DNA of 64,000 nt from positions 92,165-156,164 of the forward strand of contig JABAQJ010000017.1 of the NCBI GenBank assembly GCA_019186945.1. Reading direction: 5' to 3'. Positions within the stretch are counted from its first letter, which is position 1. Every line of letters begins with the position of its first letter. A program made the translations under genes and the position numbers. Shown in pieces: positions 10,101 through 18,987 of this stretch. Source of the stretch: Gemmatimonadaceae bacterium. Lineage in GTDB: Bacteria > Gemmatimonadota > Gemmatimonadetes > Gemmatimonadales > Gemmatimonadaceae. The notes beneath the pieces were generated by a model. The model was not told the DNA's origin, did no database searches, and saw only the letters and a program-made list of their open reading frames with translations.

Positions 10101-13100
10101 CGACGCCCATCGTGAACCCGACATCGATCGAGGAATCTACCGTCCTGTTGTTCGCCAGAACGACCGTCGCTGGACTCCCGTTGCTGTCCATCTGCGAATC
10201 GCCGCCCTGCGCCGATGGCGAGGCAATGAAACCGTTGGGCGCGGCGACGGTGACGACATAGCTGCCGGCGCCCAAACCAGTGAACTCGTAATGCCCCGTG
10301 CCGTCCGTCGTGGCCGACAGCGGCCCGCCGGGGCCCGCCAGGTTCACGGTCACGCCAGCGATTCCGGGCTCGGCGGCATCCTGCACGCCATTGCCGTTCA
10401 CGTCGTACCAGACGATGTCGCCGATTTGCCCGCTCAGGATTTCGACAAATCCGAAATCCGCCGACAAGTCCGCGCTTGCGTTGGTCGCCAGCGTCAGCGT
10501 CGTTGGGCTGCCGTTGCTGTCCTTCAGCGGATCGCCGCCCTGACCTGCCGGCGATGGGCCATAGCCATCTGGCGTCGCCACCGTCACCGTATACGTACCG
10601 GCGAACAGGCTGCCGAACACGTAGTGACCCGCCGCATCTGTCGTCGTGCTGCCGCTCGCCGCACCTGACAGGTTAACTGTCACACCCCCGAGACCAGGCT
10701 CGCCTGCGTCTTGTACGCCGTTGCCGTTCAGGTCATTCCAGACGACATCGCCGATCGCACCGTTGCCCTGAGTGAAGCCGAAATCGACCGAGACATCGAC
10801 GCTCGTGTTGGTCGGCAGCGTCGTCGTTGCCGGACTGCCGTTGCTGTCGGTCAGAGAATCGCTACCCTGAGCGGGAGGAGTAGCCGTGAACCCGACCGGA
10901 GCAGCAACCGAGATCGTGTAGCTGCCGGCGCCAAGCCCGCTAAAGCTGTAGTGGCCAGTTCCGTCCGTTGTTGTCGTGCGCTGACCGCCAGGTCCGTTCA
11001 GAGTCACCGTCACACCGCCGATCCCGGGCTCTGCGAGATCCTGAATGCCATTGGCATTGACGTCGTACCACACGAAGTCGCCGAGCTGTCCGACCTGGTT
11101 TTCCCTGAAGCCAATGTCGATCGACAGGTCCGAACTGGCGTTCGTTGTCAGCGTCACACTTGCAGGGCTGGCGTTGCTGTCCATCAGCGGATCCCCCCCT
11201 TGGGCAGTTGGCGCAGGCGAGTAGCCGGCCGGGGTCGCGACAGCGATCGTGTACGCACCGGCGAACAGACCGGCGAACGCGTAGTGCCCGCTTGCATCGG
11301 TCGTGGCTGTAGCTGATGCGTCTCCGGAGAGCGTCACAGTGAGGCCAGCAAAGCCAGGTTCTCCACTGTCCTGAATCCCATCGCCATCGACGTCATCCCA
11401 GACGAAGTCACCAATGACACCCGTCCCCATCGTGAACCCGATGTCGATCGACGGATCGACGGTTTGGTTGCCCGTCAGGGTCACCATCGCCGGGCTCCCG
11501 TTGGAGTCGACGAGACGGTCGCTTCCCTGGTTCATCGGCGTGGCCACGAAGCCGTTCGGCGCCGAAACAGTCACGGTGTAGCTGCCGGCACTCAGCGCCG
11601 TAAACTCGTAGCGGCCGGCGGCATCTGTGGTGGCCGTGTACGGACCGCCGGGCCCGGTCAACACGACCATGACACCGGCAATACCGGGCTCACCGGCATC
11701 CTGAAGTCCGTCGCCATCGACATCGTACCACACGAGGTCGCCGATTCGTGCCGCCGGATCCTCGATGTACCCGAAATCCACCGCAAGCTCGGCTGTGGCG
11801 TTCGTCGCAAGGGTCACGTTGACAGGGCTGCCGTTGCTGTCCTTGAGCGGATCCCCACCCATGCCCACCGGAGATGCCGAGAAGCCGGGCGGCGCGGCGA
11901 CGGTGATCGTGTAGCTGCCGGCGATCAGTCCGCCAAAGACGTAGTGCCCGACGGCATCCGTTACGGTAGTCGCCGTCGCAGCTCCCGTCAGGATCACCTG
12001 TACGCCGGCCAGCCCGGGTTCTCCGGAATCCTGGATGCCGTTGCCGTTCAGGTCGTTCCAGACGAAGTCCCCTATTGCGCCCGTACCTTGCGTGAAACCG
12101 ACATCCACCGCGAGTGTGGAGCTGGTGTTCGTGGCGAGCACCACCGTGGCCGGACTGCCGTCGCTGTCGGTGTCGCGATCCAGCCCTTGCATTGCCGGTG
12201 CGGGCACGAAACCGCTGGGAGTCGCTACTGCGATGGTGTAGCTGCCGGCCGCCAGACCGGCAAAGCGGTAGTGGCCGGTGCTGTCGGTGGTCGTCACGAA
12301 CGGGCCACCGGGCCCAGTCATGGTCACCGCATGTCCACCGATTCCCGGCTCGAGAGCATCCTGCAGCCCATTGCCGTTCACATCGTACCACACGAAATCG
12401 CCGATCTCGCCCGCCGGTGTTTGCCTGAACCCGACGTCAATCGAGAGTTCGGAAGCCGCGTTCGACGTCAGCACCACCGTTGCTGGGCTGCCGTTGCTGT
12501 CCCTGAGTGGATCGCCGCCCTGTTGCGATGGCGAGGCGCTGTACCCGTTCGGCGCTGTAACCGAGATCGAGTAGGTGCCGGCGAACAGGCTCCCGAACAC
12601 GTAGTGCCCGGCGGCGTCCGTGGTGGTTGTGGCCGAAGCGTCACCCGAGAGCGTAACAGCCAATCCTGCCAGGCCCGGCTCGCCACCGTCCTGAATCCCG
12701 TCTCCATCGAGATCCTCCCAGACGTAGTCGCCAATTACCCCCGCACCCATGGTAAACCCGATGTCCAGCGACATGTCCGCGCTGGCGTTCCCGATCAGCG
12801 TTACTGGCGCCGGACTGCCGTTGGAGTCCGTCTCAGGGGCCGATCCGGGAGCCTGGGTCGGCGCCGGCACGAAACCAGGAGGAGTCGCGACCGCGACGGT
12901 GTAGCTGCCGGCAGCGAGTCCGGTGAACAGATAGCGTCCCGTGCCATCCGTCGTCGTGGTTTGGGATCCTCCCGGCCCCGACAACTGGACCGTCAGCCCC
13001 GCGATCCCAGGTTCGGCCGCGTCCTGAATGCCGTTCCCATCCACGTCGTACCAGACCAGGTCGCCGATTTGACCCGCCAGGTTCACCACGAAGCCGAAGT

Positions 13101-16100
13101 CGATTGCCAACGCCGAACCGGCATTCCCGTTCAGTGTGACCGATGCCGGGCTGGCATCGGAATCCTTCAGCGGATCGCCCCCCTGCTGAACGGGACTGGC
13201 GCTGTACCCGCCCGGCATGGTCACGGTGACGGAATAGGTGCCGGCGAACAAGCCACCGAACACGTAGCCACCAGTGGCATCCGTAGTCGTAGTGGCCGAC
13301 GCCGCGCCGCCTAACGTCACTACGACTCCAGGGATCCCTGGCTCGCCCGCATCCTGAACGCCGTTGCCATTTGTGTCGTCCCAGACGAAGTCGCCAATGA
13401 CGCCCACGTCTTTGGTGAAACCGAAATCGATGGAGACATCCGAACTGCCGCTCGTCGCCAGCGTGACAGTCGCCGGACTGTCGTCCGAATCGTTGTCGCT
13501 CGTACTGCCGCTGGCGCGCGCGACAGTGGGCACGAAACCGGACGGTGTTGCCACACTGACGGTGTAGCTGCCGGCGGCCAGGCCGCTGAACAGATAGTGA
13601 CCCGATCCATCGGTCGCGACCGTCACCGGTCCACCGGGACCGGACAGCGTCACGTCGACGCCGCCGATCCCCGGCTCGGCCATGTCCTGAATCCCGTTGC
13701 CGTCGACGTCATACCACACGACATCGCCGATTTGGCCGCTGCGAATCTGGACGAAGCCAAAGTCCGTCGACAGGTGGGATCCAGTGTTCGTCATCAGCGT
13801 CACCGAAGCCGGGCTGCCGTCCGAGTCCTGAAGCGGATTTCCCCCCTGGCCGGCAGGGCTCGGCACGTATCCCGGAGGGGTCGCGACAGCGACGGTGTAG
13901 TCGCCAGCGAAGAGCGCACCGAACGAGTAGAATCCGCTCGCATCCGTGACAGTCTGGGCGCTGGCTGCGCCGGAAAGAATCACCTGCACCCCGGGAAGGC
14001 CCGGTTCGCCGACATCCTGGATACCATCGCCATCGACGTCGTCCCAGACGAAGTCGCCGATCGTCCCCATACCTCGCGTGAAACCGACGTCGATCGTCGG
14101 CTCCCTGCTGGCATTGGTGCCTAACGTGACGGTTGCCGGACTGCCATCGCTGTCGGTTCCGGCATCGTTGCCCTGCGTTGTCGGCGAAAGCACGTAGCCG
14201 CTCGGCGTCGTCACGGACAGCGTGTACGTGCCCACACCAAGACCGCTGAAGACGTAATGACCAGTGGAATCGGTCGTGGTGCTCCGTACGCCGCCCGGCC
14301 CCGACAGCGTCACGTCCACGCCCGCAAGGCCCTGCTCTCCAGCGTCCTGGACGCCGTTGCCATCGGCGTCGTACCAGACCAAATCCCCGATCTCGCCCGT
14401 CTGATTCTCGACGAAACCGGCATCGACGGCCAAGTCCGTGCTCGAGTTCGTGGGGAGCGTCACCGTAACGGGGCTGGCGTTGCTGTCCTTTAGCGGATCC
14501 GACCCCTGGTTCGATGGCGACGGACTGAAGCCGGCGGGCGTGGCTACGGTGACGGTGTAGTTTCCTGCGAGAAGGCCAGCGAACACGTAGTCGCCATTCG
14601 CGCCCGTCGTCGTCGTTGCAGTCGCCGAGCCGGACAAGGTAACCTGCACTCCAGCGAGACCGGGTTCGCCGACATCCTGGATACCGTCGCGATTCAGATC
14701 ATTCCAGACAAAGTTGCCGATCGCGCCAGTTCCGCGAGTGAATCCGATGTCGATCGACGCATCGGCGGTCGCGTTGGTTGCCAGAGTGACGCCGGCTGGA
14801 CTGCCGTCCGAATCGTTGCTTGCGGTGCTGCCGGGCGCGTGGACCGTGGTGGGGACGAAGCCATCGGGTGTGGCTACGGAGACGGTGTAGCTGCCGGCAG
14901 GCAAGCCGGAGAATGCGTATTGACCGCTGCCATTGGTTGTGCCGGTGCGATTGACGCCCGGACCGACCAGGGTGACCGTGAGCCCTGCCAGACCCGGCTC
15001 GCCAGCGTCCTGAATGCCGTTGCCGTCGACATCGTACCAGACCACGTCGCCCACCTGGCCGGTGTTGTCGAACCACCACGATGCGGCGAATGGGTCCGAC
15101 TTGAAGCCGGCAACGAGCCTCGGACCTGCCTTGTCCACACCACCGCGGATGAAATGGATTCCTGCCGTGTCGTAGTCGGCACACACCACTGACAGGCCGT
15201 TGTCGTTCGGAACGATACCATTCGAGAACAGATGCGCGCCCCACCCGACCCAGGGCGCAACGACGGGTCCAAGGTCGGGATCCGCATTCATGTTCCCCCG
15301 ACCAGCGATCTGGTCCTCGATGATCCACTTGAGGCCGAACCCCTGTTCGAAATTGTTAGGCTCTGGCCCGGTACCGGGGCGGTAGCCCTGATAGTAGTGC
15401 GTCGTCAGGTACGCCAGCCTTGTGTTCGGATATCGCTGCTTGAACATGCGGATGACGACTTCCATGCTGTCGCGATAGTTTTCCTGCTCGAGCGGAAAGC
15501 CATAGACAGGCGGCCGGGTTTCGCCCAGCATGAACCACACGACCTGTACCTGGGCAGGCGTCACGCCGGCCAGCGAGAGTCGGTAGTCGACACCAAGCCA
15601 CGCAGTATCGCTCGGTACCAGCCACGAGCGGATGGACTTCGCCTTCTGCGCACCATTTACGATGATCAGCCTGGGGTTCTTCGATGCGTCGGCATCAGCC
15701 AGCGGCTTGTACGCATTCGCGTAGATGCCGGCGATGCCGGCGGAGTCTCCGGCGAACACGCGTGCTGCTGTGGAAGCGCCGACCGATACTTGCACGATCT
15801 TCCCGTTGACCAGATCCACATTCCCATTTCCGTCGCGCGGCTGAACTTCCGCTGCCATGCGATAGCCGAGGGCCACGTGCGCCGGCGGCATGACGTTCGA
15901 ACCGCCGGGATAGTTCCCTCCCTGCGATCCGAGATAGGTGGATGTGCCTAACGACGGAATCGCCGTCACGCCCGCAATGGAGGTCCGCGTGCACGCTGGA
16001 GCCAGGATCTGACCTGGGTCTGCCGGCAGCGCCGGGGGGCCAGTCGCGGGGTCGAGGTCCGTTGCCATCTTGCAGGCGGCCACGAACGCCGCGATCACTC

Positions 16101-16128
16101 CGGCAACGCGCCATCCCTTGCGCATCAT
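7150..16128 (-). CDS. giant SdrD-repeat lipoprotein (about 2990 residues) with SGNH-like N-domain
   Basis: The product begins MMRKGWRVAG with lipobox V16-A-A-C19, so it is exported and lipid-anchored. Residues about 25-355 form a globular domain shared with the upstream paralogue; the block AGIHFIRGGVDKAG and the strand RYPNTRLAYLTTHYY resemble an SGNH hydrolase, though LGTSTYLG is an imperfect catalytic block. Then come 22 SdrD B-like domains of about 110 residues, each with a WYDVDGNGIQDAGEPG-type calcium loop and a DATGHYVFGGL-type strand. About 225 C-terminal residues (from AIAVDRSS to VAVPLKPAP) form a separate domain also found in the paralogue. The start overlaps the paralogue's stop as ATGATG/TGA, with GAGG upstream, so translation is coupled. 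Likely role: surface adhesion or a surface-layer stalk, stiffened by calcium. Confidence 0.88.
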   Translation of the reverse strand: MMRKGWRVAGVIAAFVAACKMATDLDPATGPPALPADPGQILAPACTRTSIAGVTAIPSLGTSTYLGSQGGNYPGGSNVMPPAHVALGYRMAAEVQPRDGNGNVDLVNGKIVQVSVGASTAARVFAGDSAGIAGIYANAYKPLADADASKNPRLIIVNGAQKAKSIRSWLVPSDTAWLGVDYRLSLAGVTPAQVQVVWFMLGETRPPVYGFPLEQENYRDSMEVVIRMFKQRYPNTRLAYLTTHYYQGYRPGTGPEPNNFEQGFGLKWIIEDQIAGRGNMNADPDLGPVVAPWVGWGAHLFSNGIVPNDNGLSVVCADYDTAGIHFIRGGVDKAGPRLVAGFKSDPFAASWWFDNTGQVGDVVWYDVDGNGIQDAGEPGLAGLTVTLVGPGVNRTGTTNGSGQYAFSGLPAGSYTVSVATPDGFVPTTVHAPGSTASNDSDGSPAGVTLATNATADASIDIGFTRGTGAIGNFVWNDLNRDGIQDVGEPGLAGVQVTLSGSATATTTTGANGDYVFAGLLAGNYTVTVATPAGFSPSPSNQGSDPLKDSNASPVTVTLPTNSSTDLAVDAGFVENQTGEIGDLVWYDADGNGVQDAGEQGLAGVDVTLSGPGGVRSTTTDSTGHYVFSGLGVGTYTLSVTTPSGYVLSPTTQGNDAGTDSDGSPATVTLGTNASREPTIDVGFTRGMGTIGDFVWDDVDGDGIQDVGEPGLPGVQVILSGAASAQTVTDASGFYSFGALFAGDYTVAVATPPGYVPSPAGQGGNPLQDSDGSPASVTLMTNTGSHLSTDFGFVQIRSGQIGDVVWYDVDGNGIQDMAEPGIGGVDVTLSGPGGPVTVATDGSGHYLFSGLAAGSYTVSVATPSGFVPTVARASGSTSDNDSDDSPATVTLATSGSSDVSIDFGFTKDVGVIGDFVWDDTNGNGVQDAGEPGIPGVVVTLGGAASATTTTDATGGYVFGGLFAGTYSVTVTMPGGYSASPVQQGGDPLKDSDASPASVTLNGNAGSALAIDFGFVVNLAGQIGDLVWYDVDGNGIQDAAEPGIAGLTVQLSGPGGSQTTTTDGTGRYLFTGLAAGSYTVAVATPPGFVPAPTQAPGSAPETDSNGSPAPVTLIGNASADMSLDIGFTMGAGVIGDYVWEDLDGDGIQDGGEPGLAGLAVTLSGDASATTTTDAAGHYVFGSLFAGTYSISVTAPNGYSASPSQQGGDPLRDSNGSPATVVLTSNAASELSIDVGFRQTPAGEIGDFVWYDVNGNGLQDALEPGIGGHAVTMTGPGGPFVTTTDSTGHYRFAGLAAGSYTIAVATPSGFVPAPAMQGLDRDTDSDGSPATVVLATNTSSTLAVDVGFTQGTGAIGDFVWNDLNGNGIQDSGEPGLAGVQVILTGAATATTVTDAVGHYVFGGLIAGSYTITVAAPPGFSASPVGMGGDPLKDSNGSPVNVTLATNATAELAVDFGYIEDPAARIGDLVWYDVDGDGLQDAGEPGIAGVMVVLTGPGGPYTATTDAAGRYEFTALSAGSYTVTVSAPNGFVATPMNQGSDRLVDSNGSPAMVTLTGNQTVDPSIDIGFTMGTGVIGDFVWDDVDGDGIQDSGEPGFAGLTVTLSGDASATATTDASGHYAFAGLFAGAYTIAVATPAGYSPAPTAQGGDPLMDSNASPASVTLTTNASSDLSIDIGFRENQVGQLGDFVWYDVNANGIQDLAEPGIGGVTVTLNGPGGQRTTTTDGTGHYSFSGLGAGSYTISVAAPVGFTATPPAQGSDSLTDSNGSPATTTLPTNTSVDVSVDFGFTQGNGAIGDVVWNDLNGNGVQDAGEPGLGGVTVNLSGAASGSTTTDAAGHYVFGSLFAGTYTVTVATPDGYGPSPAGQGGDPLKDSNGSPTTLTLATNASADLSADFGFVEILSGQIGDIVWYDVNGNGVQDAAEPGIAGVTVNLAGPGGPLSATTDGTGHYEFTGLGAGSYVVTVAAPNGFIASPSAQGGDSQMDSNGSPATVVLANNRTVDSSIDVGFTMGVGAIGDAVWDDLDGNGVQDVGEPGLAGVTVSLSGDASASTVTDATGHYVFGNLFAGTYTVTVVAPGGYVPTPANQGSDPLKDSNVNPAAVSLATNAATDLSVDFGFRQPALAEIGDFVWYDVDANGVQDVAEPGIAGVTISLNGPGGPRTTTTDGTGHYSFSGLAAGTYTIDAATPNGFVTTPSSQGSDPAKDSNGSPASVTMSTSATIDGSVDFGFTMGAGALGNFIWNDLNGDGVQDPGEPGMAGVSVALSGAATAVTTTDSTGHYVFGGLFAGAYTISVSTPVGYNPTLLGQGGDPLRDSNGSPASVVLATNASADLSIDAGFVLNRIGEIGDVVWYDANGNGVQDVAEPGIAGVAVNLTGPGGPLSTTTDVAGHYVFSGLDAGSYSIAVATPNGYVPSPTAQGGDSLKDSNGNPATIVLATPSTSDLSVDFGFTKGIGSIGDFVWDDANGNGLQDQGEPGLAGVVVLLTGAASGSTTTASDGSYSFDGLFAGSYTISVSTPAGYQASPSNQGSDPSKDSDGSPAAVTLAANNSAADGIDFGFAAIATGQIGDLVWDDADGNGIQDPGEAGIAGATVTLNGPGGTQVATTDATGAYSFTSLAGGTYSVTVATPNGYILSPTAQGADPARDSNGSPASVTLATSSTMDVSVDVGFVRGTGSIGDFVWNDLNANGIQDAGEPGLAGVTVTLSGAGNASTITAANGSYAFAGLFAGSYTVTVVTPSGYSPTLSGQGGDPLKDSNGSPTSVTLATHSGVDAGVDFGFVQGQAIAVDRSSSSSTGLFSLRTLSWSHTIGTTGTNRILIVSVGIRANNTQTVASVKWGTAPMTRVGAVTQGKNVRAELWYLVNPPTGTRTIAVALAGGKSGAMAGGAVSFTGVHQTTPLGTAVTKAQSASTAASLTVSSGAGQVVIDVAAKQNSAETVTAGTGQTRHWVGQSGSLLGVDNVVASGSSKAGATTMTMSWTASAARPWALVAVPLKPAP
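7800..15060 (-). repeat. 22-unit SdrD B-like repeat array arranged as 11 A-B pairs
   Basis: In-frame tandem repeats of about 330 bp. Two subtypes alternate strictly. Type A usually reads IGDxVWYDV..GNGxQD with GPGG in the next strand and ends GFTxGxG. Type B reads IGDFVWNDL or VWDD with a GAASA/GDASA strand and ends GFVxxxxGQ. On the plus strand the A-type WYD codons recur near 15031, 14370, 13709, 13046, 12386, 11725, 11068, 10408, 9748 and 9087, a spacing of 657-663 bp. The last pair (about 8425 and beyond) has WDD in the A position. Synonymous codons differ between units, so the array is old or has diverged rather than just expanded. Confidence 0.9.
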
Positions 16129-18887
16129 GGCGCGGGCCTCAACGGGACCGCCACTATCGCCCACGCTCGCGCGGCGGACGACGTCCACTTCATCGTGACG
16201 CTGTTGGCTCCCGGACGTTCCGACGCCGCGGCCACCACGTTGTCGCTTCCATTCGTTCGGCTCGTCTTGGCGGTCCAGCGTTGTAGCTGGCCGACAGCCG
16301 GAATCACCGGCTCCAGGGCGTTCTGCTTGACGACCGCGTCGACGACGACCTCGCGAGCGGTACTGGCTACCGTCATCGAGACCGCCTTACCGGATGCAAC
16401 CGTCTTCGTCACTGCGCTGCCGAGTGGCACCGTCTGGTGCACCCCCGTATAGGAGACTGCTCCAGCCACCATGCCCGTAGCCGCACCGGAGAGCGTCACC
16501 TTGATCGTGCGGATGCCGGTCGGCGGGTTGATCAGATACCAGAGTTCGGACCTGACGGCGCTCCCCTGTGTGACGCCCTTGATTCTGGTGAGGCTGGCAC
16601 CACCCCACTTCACGCTGGAGACGGTTTGACCCGCTTTCGCACGCACGCCGACGGAGACAAGCAGAATGCGGTACGTACCTGACCCAGTAACCTTATGGCT
16701 CCAGCTCAGGCTCGAGGCGACGGCCCCTGCTGTCGTGGCGTTCGACGTGTTATCGATCACGATGACCTGCCCAGGCACAAACCCGAAATCGACTCCGCTG
16801 TCGACGCTCGCGTTCGTCGCCAGCGTCACGGATGCCGGGCTGCCGTTGGAGTCCTTGAACGGATCCTGTCCCTGGTTAGGCAGCGTTGGACTGTATCCGG
16901 CCGGAGCAGCGATGCTTACGGTGTAGCTGCCGGCAGCCAGACCGGCGAACAGGTAGCGACCGGCTGCGTCCGTCGTCGTTCCCACGGTCCCTCCCGGACC
17001 TGTAAGCGTTACGGCAACACCGGCCAGTCCGGATTCACCAGTATCCTGCAAGCCGTTCCCGTCAGCGTCGTTCCACACGAAGTCGCCGATCGACCCGTTC
17101 GCGTCAGGCACGAATCCGAAGTCGATGCCCGTCACGATCTCGCTTGGTACAGTCAGTGTCACCGCTGTCGGACTCGGATCGCTGTCACGCTCCGGGTCGC
17201 TCCCCTGCTTCGCCGGTGTGGGCTGATACGCCGCCGGAGTCGTGACCGAGACAGCGTACGTACCGGGACCGAGCCCGGTGAAGACGTAGTGCCCAGTGGC
17301 ATCGGTCGTTGCAGACGCTGTCGCGGCTCCGGACAGCATCACGGAGACACCCGCCAAGCCCGGTTCGCCCGGATCCTGAATGCCATTGCCGTCGGTATCC
17401 GACCAGACCAGGTCGCCAATCTGTCCCGTCGGCTGCTGCGTAAAGCCGATGTCGAGAGACAGATCCACAGCCCGGTTGGTGGCGAGTACGACCGCGGCAG
17501 GACTGCCGTTGCTGTCCATGAGGGAATCGCTCCCCTGCCGTGTCGGGCTGAGCGAGTACCCACCAGGCGTTGCCGCTGTTACCGTGTAGCTCCCCGCAGG
17601 AACCGCCGTGAACAGGAATGCGCCATTCGCGTCTGTCGTCGTGCTCCGGTTCACCGCCGGCCCGGAGAGCGTAACCGTGACATTCGACAGCCCCGGCTCT
17701 CCCGAATCCTGAATCCCGTCGCCATCCACGTCGTCCCAGACGCGATCGCCGATCTGACCGGTGTTGTCGAGCCACCACGAGACGGCTGTGGGGTCTGTGC
17801 GGAAGACACTCTCGATGGCTGGGCCGGCCTTGTTCACGCCGGGACGCATGAGGTGCACTCCGTTCGAATCGAAATCCGAACAGATGAAGAACAGGCCATC
17901 CGCGTTGGGGACGATACCGTTGGTCCACAGGTGACGTGCCCATCCCAGCCACGGCGCCGTGACCACACCGCGCGCCGGATCCGCGTTCATGTTCCGCTGC
18001 CCCGTGATCTGGTCCTCGATCACCCACTTCAGCCCGAAGCCCTGCTCATAGTTCTGCGGTTCCGTGTTGCCCGGCCGGTACCCCTGGTAGTAGTGCGTGC
18101 TGAGATATCCCAGCTTCATGTTCGGGTAGCGCGCCTTCGCCATTCGGATCACGACCTCCATGCTGTCGCGATAATTCCGGGCTTCCTGCGGGAACCCTGT
18201 CGTCGGCGGACGTCCTTCGGCGATCATGAACCAGCCCACCTGGACTTGCGCCGGCGTTACTCCGGCAGCGGCGAGTCGCTGATCCGCGATGATCCATGCA
18301 GAGTCCGCTGGATCCAGCCAGTACTTGAGCGGCTTGTTCGCCTGCGCCGTGTTGACGATGACGAGCCTGGGATTCTTGTCCGGGTCCGCGTCGGCGAATG
18401 GCTTGTACGCGGTCTGGATAACCCCATTCATCAGGGCAGAGTCGCCAGCAAAAACACGGACCGCCGTGGATGCACCGAAAGACACTTGTACGACCTTTCC
18501 GTTGAAAGGATCGACGGCACCGCTGGCGTCGCGCGGCTGCACTTCGGAAGCGAGGCTCAGTCCCAGGCTCAGGTGAGCAGCGGGGATCGTGTTCGTTCCG
18601 CCGGGATACATCCCGCCCTGCTCACCGAGGTACGTCCCAGTGCCCAACTGCGGGATCGAAACCAGACCGGGAATGGATGTCCTCGCGCAATTGGCGAGGA
18701 ACACTCCGGCGCGACTTCCTTCCAGCGTCTGACGCACGCCAGGCGCGTCGTGCTCCACGATTCGCTCGCACGCCACTGCGAGCAATGGAAAGACCAGCCA
18801 CGCAAGGCGTGACAACGTTCCGCGCCCGGGACAGGACTCGCAGCCCAAGCCGTGATGCTGCTCCCGACCACCTTGTTCCCACATCAT
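16125..18887 (-). CDS. SdrD-repeat lipoprotein with SGNH-like N-domain, short paralogue
   Basis: About 920 residues with the same architecture as the downstream giant gene: long basic N-terminus with lipobox A37-V-A-C40, an SGNH-like domain (about 55-390; GVHLMRPGVNKAG near its end), three SdrD B-like repeats and the shared C-terminal domain ending WAIVAVPLRPAP. In the putative first SGNH block this copy reads LGTGTYLG where the giant has LGTSTYLG, so a Ser nucleophile there is doubtful. The start at 18887 is chosen because GGAGGGG lies about 5 nt upstream; an ATG five codons earlier at 18902 is part of that same stretch. The stop TGA overlaps the next gene's start, so the two lipoproteins are made together. 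First gene of the operon. Confidence 0.87.
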   Translation of the reverse strand: MMWEQGGREQHHGLGCESCPGRGTLSRLAWLVFPLLAVACERIVEHDAPGVRQTLEGSRAGVFLANCARTSIPGLVSIPQLGTGTYLGEQGGMYPGGTNTIPAAHLSLGLSLASEVQPRDASGAVDPFNGKVVQVSFGASTAVRVFAGDSALMNGVIQTAYKPFADADPDKNPRLVIVNTAQANKPLKYWLDPADSAWIIADQRLAAAGVTPAQVQVGWFMIAEGRPPTTGFPQEARNYRDSMEVVIRMAKARYPNMKLGYLSTHYYQGYRPGNTEPQNYEQGFGLKWVIEDQITGQRNMNADPARGVVTAPWLGWARHLWTNGIVPNADGLFFICSDFDSNGVHLMRPGVNKAGPAIESVFRTDPTAVSWWLDNTGQIGDRVWDDVDGDGIQDSGEPGLSNVTVTLSGPAVNRSTTTDANGAFLFTAVPAGSYTVTAATPGGYSLSPTRQGSDSLMDSNGSPAAVVLATNRAVDLSLDIGFTQQPTGQIGDLVWSDTDGNGIQDPGEPGLAGVSVMLSGAATASATTDATGHYVFTGLGPGTYAVSVTTPAAYQPTPAKQGSDPERDSDPSPTAVTLTVPSEIVTGIDFGFVPDANGSIGDFVWNDADGNGLQDTGESGLAGVAVTLTGPGGTVGTTTDAAGRYLFAGLAAGSYTVSIAAPAGYSPTLPNQGQDPFKDSNGSPASVTLATNASVDSGVDFGFVPGQVIVIDNTSNATTAGAVASSLSWSHKVTGSGTYRILLVSVGVRAKAGQTVSSVKWGGASLTRIKGVTQGSAVRSELWYLINPPTGIRTIKVTLSGAATGMVAGAVSYTGVHQTVPLGSAVTKTVASGKAVSMTVASTAREVVVDAVVKQNALEPVIPAVGQLQRWTAKTSRTNGSDNVVAAASERPGANSVTMKWTSSAARAWAIVAVPLRPAP
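16780..17760 (-). repeat. three SdrD B-like repeats in the short paralogue
   Basis: Three in-frame units of about 327 bp. Their calcium loops read VWDDVDGDGIQDSGEPG, VWSDTDGNGIQDPGEPG and VWNDADGNGLQDTGESG. None has the WYD signature of the A subtype in the neighbouring 22-unit array, but unit 1 (GPAVNRS) corresponds to the giant's unit 1 (GPGVNRT). The arrays therefore share the first position and then differ in length by 19 units, as expected if the giant expanded after gene duplication. Confidence 0.85.
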
Positions 18888-18971
18888 CGTGCCCCCCTCC
18901 ATAGCGTGTCTTCCATGTCACGCTGCCACCCCGAGCCTCACGTACAACACTCGCGATCGAACTCGCGAAAG

Positions 18972-18987
18972 TGTGAGCTACATCACC
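18972..18987. promoter_or_regulatory. CRP-like operator upstream of the SdrD operon
   Basis: TGTGA, six bases, then TCACC matches the CRP consensus TGTGA-N6-TCACA at 9 of 10 positions. It sits about 85 bases upstream of the 18887 start. Its left end overlaps an imperfect inverted repeat (ACACTCGCGA at 18947-18956 against TCGCGAAAGTGT at 18963-18974) that could be a second operator or a 5' hairpin. No unmistakable -35/-10 pair was found nearby. The rest of 18888-19177 holds nothing else I can name apart from the hairpin at 19103-19134. Confidence 0.35.

Noticed and set aside
7800..15060. CRISPR or satellite DNA, because of the long regular repeat.
   Set aside because: Units are in-frame, about 330 bp, and vary in synonymous codons; they are protein domains.
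7801..15951. Long plus-strand open frames opposite the SdrD gene (for example 8971-10668 and 11464-13314).
   Set aside because: They are antisense to a strongly supported lipoprotein gene, repeat with its 660-bp period, and translate to Arg/Gly/Val-rich sequence with no signal, domain or ribosome binding site. High G+C and the repeat keep the opposite frame open.
16695..18812. A 705-codon plus-strand open frame opposite the short SdrD paralogue.
   Set aside because: Antisense shadow of the repeat gene; translation rich in Arg and His with no recognisable domain.
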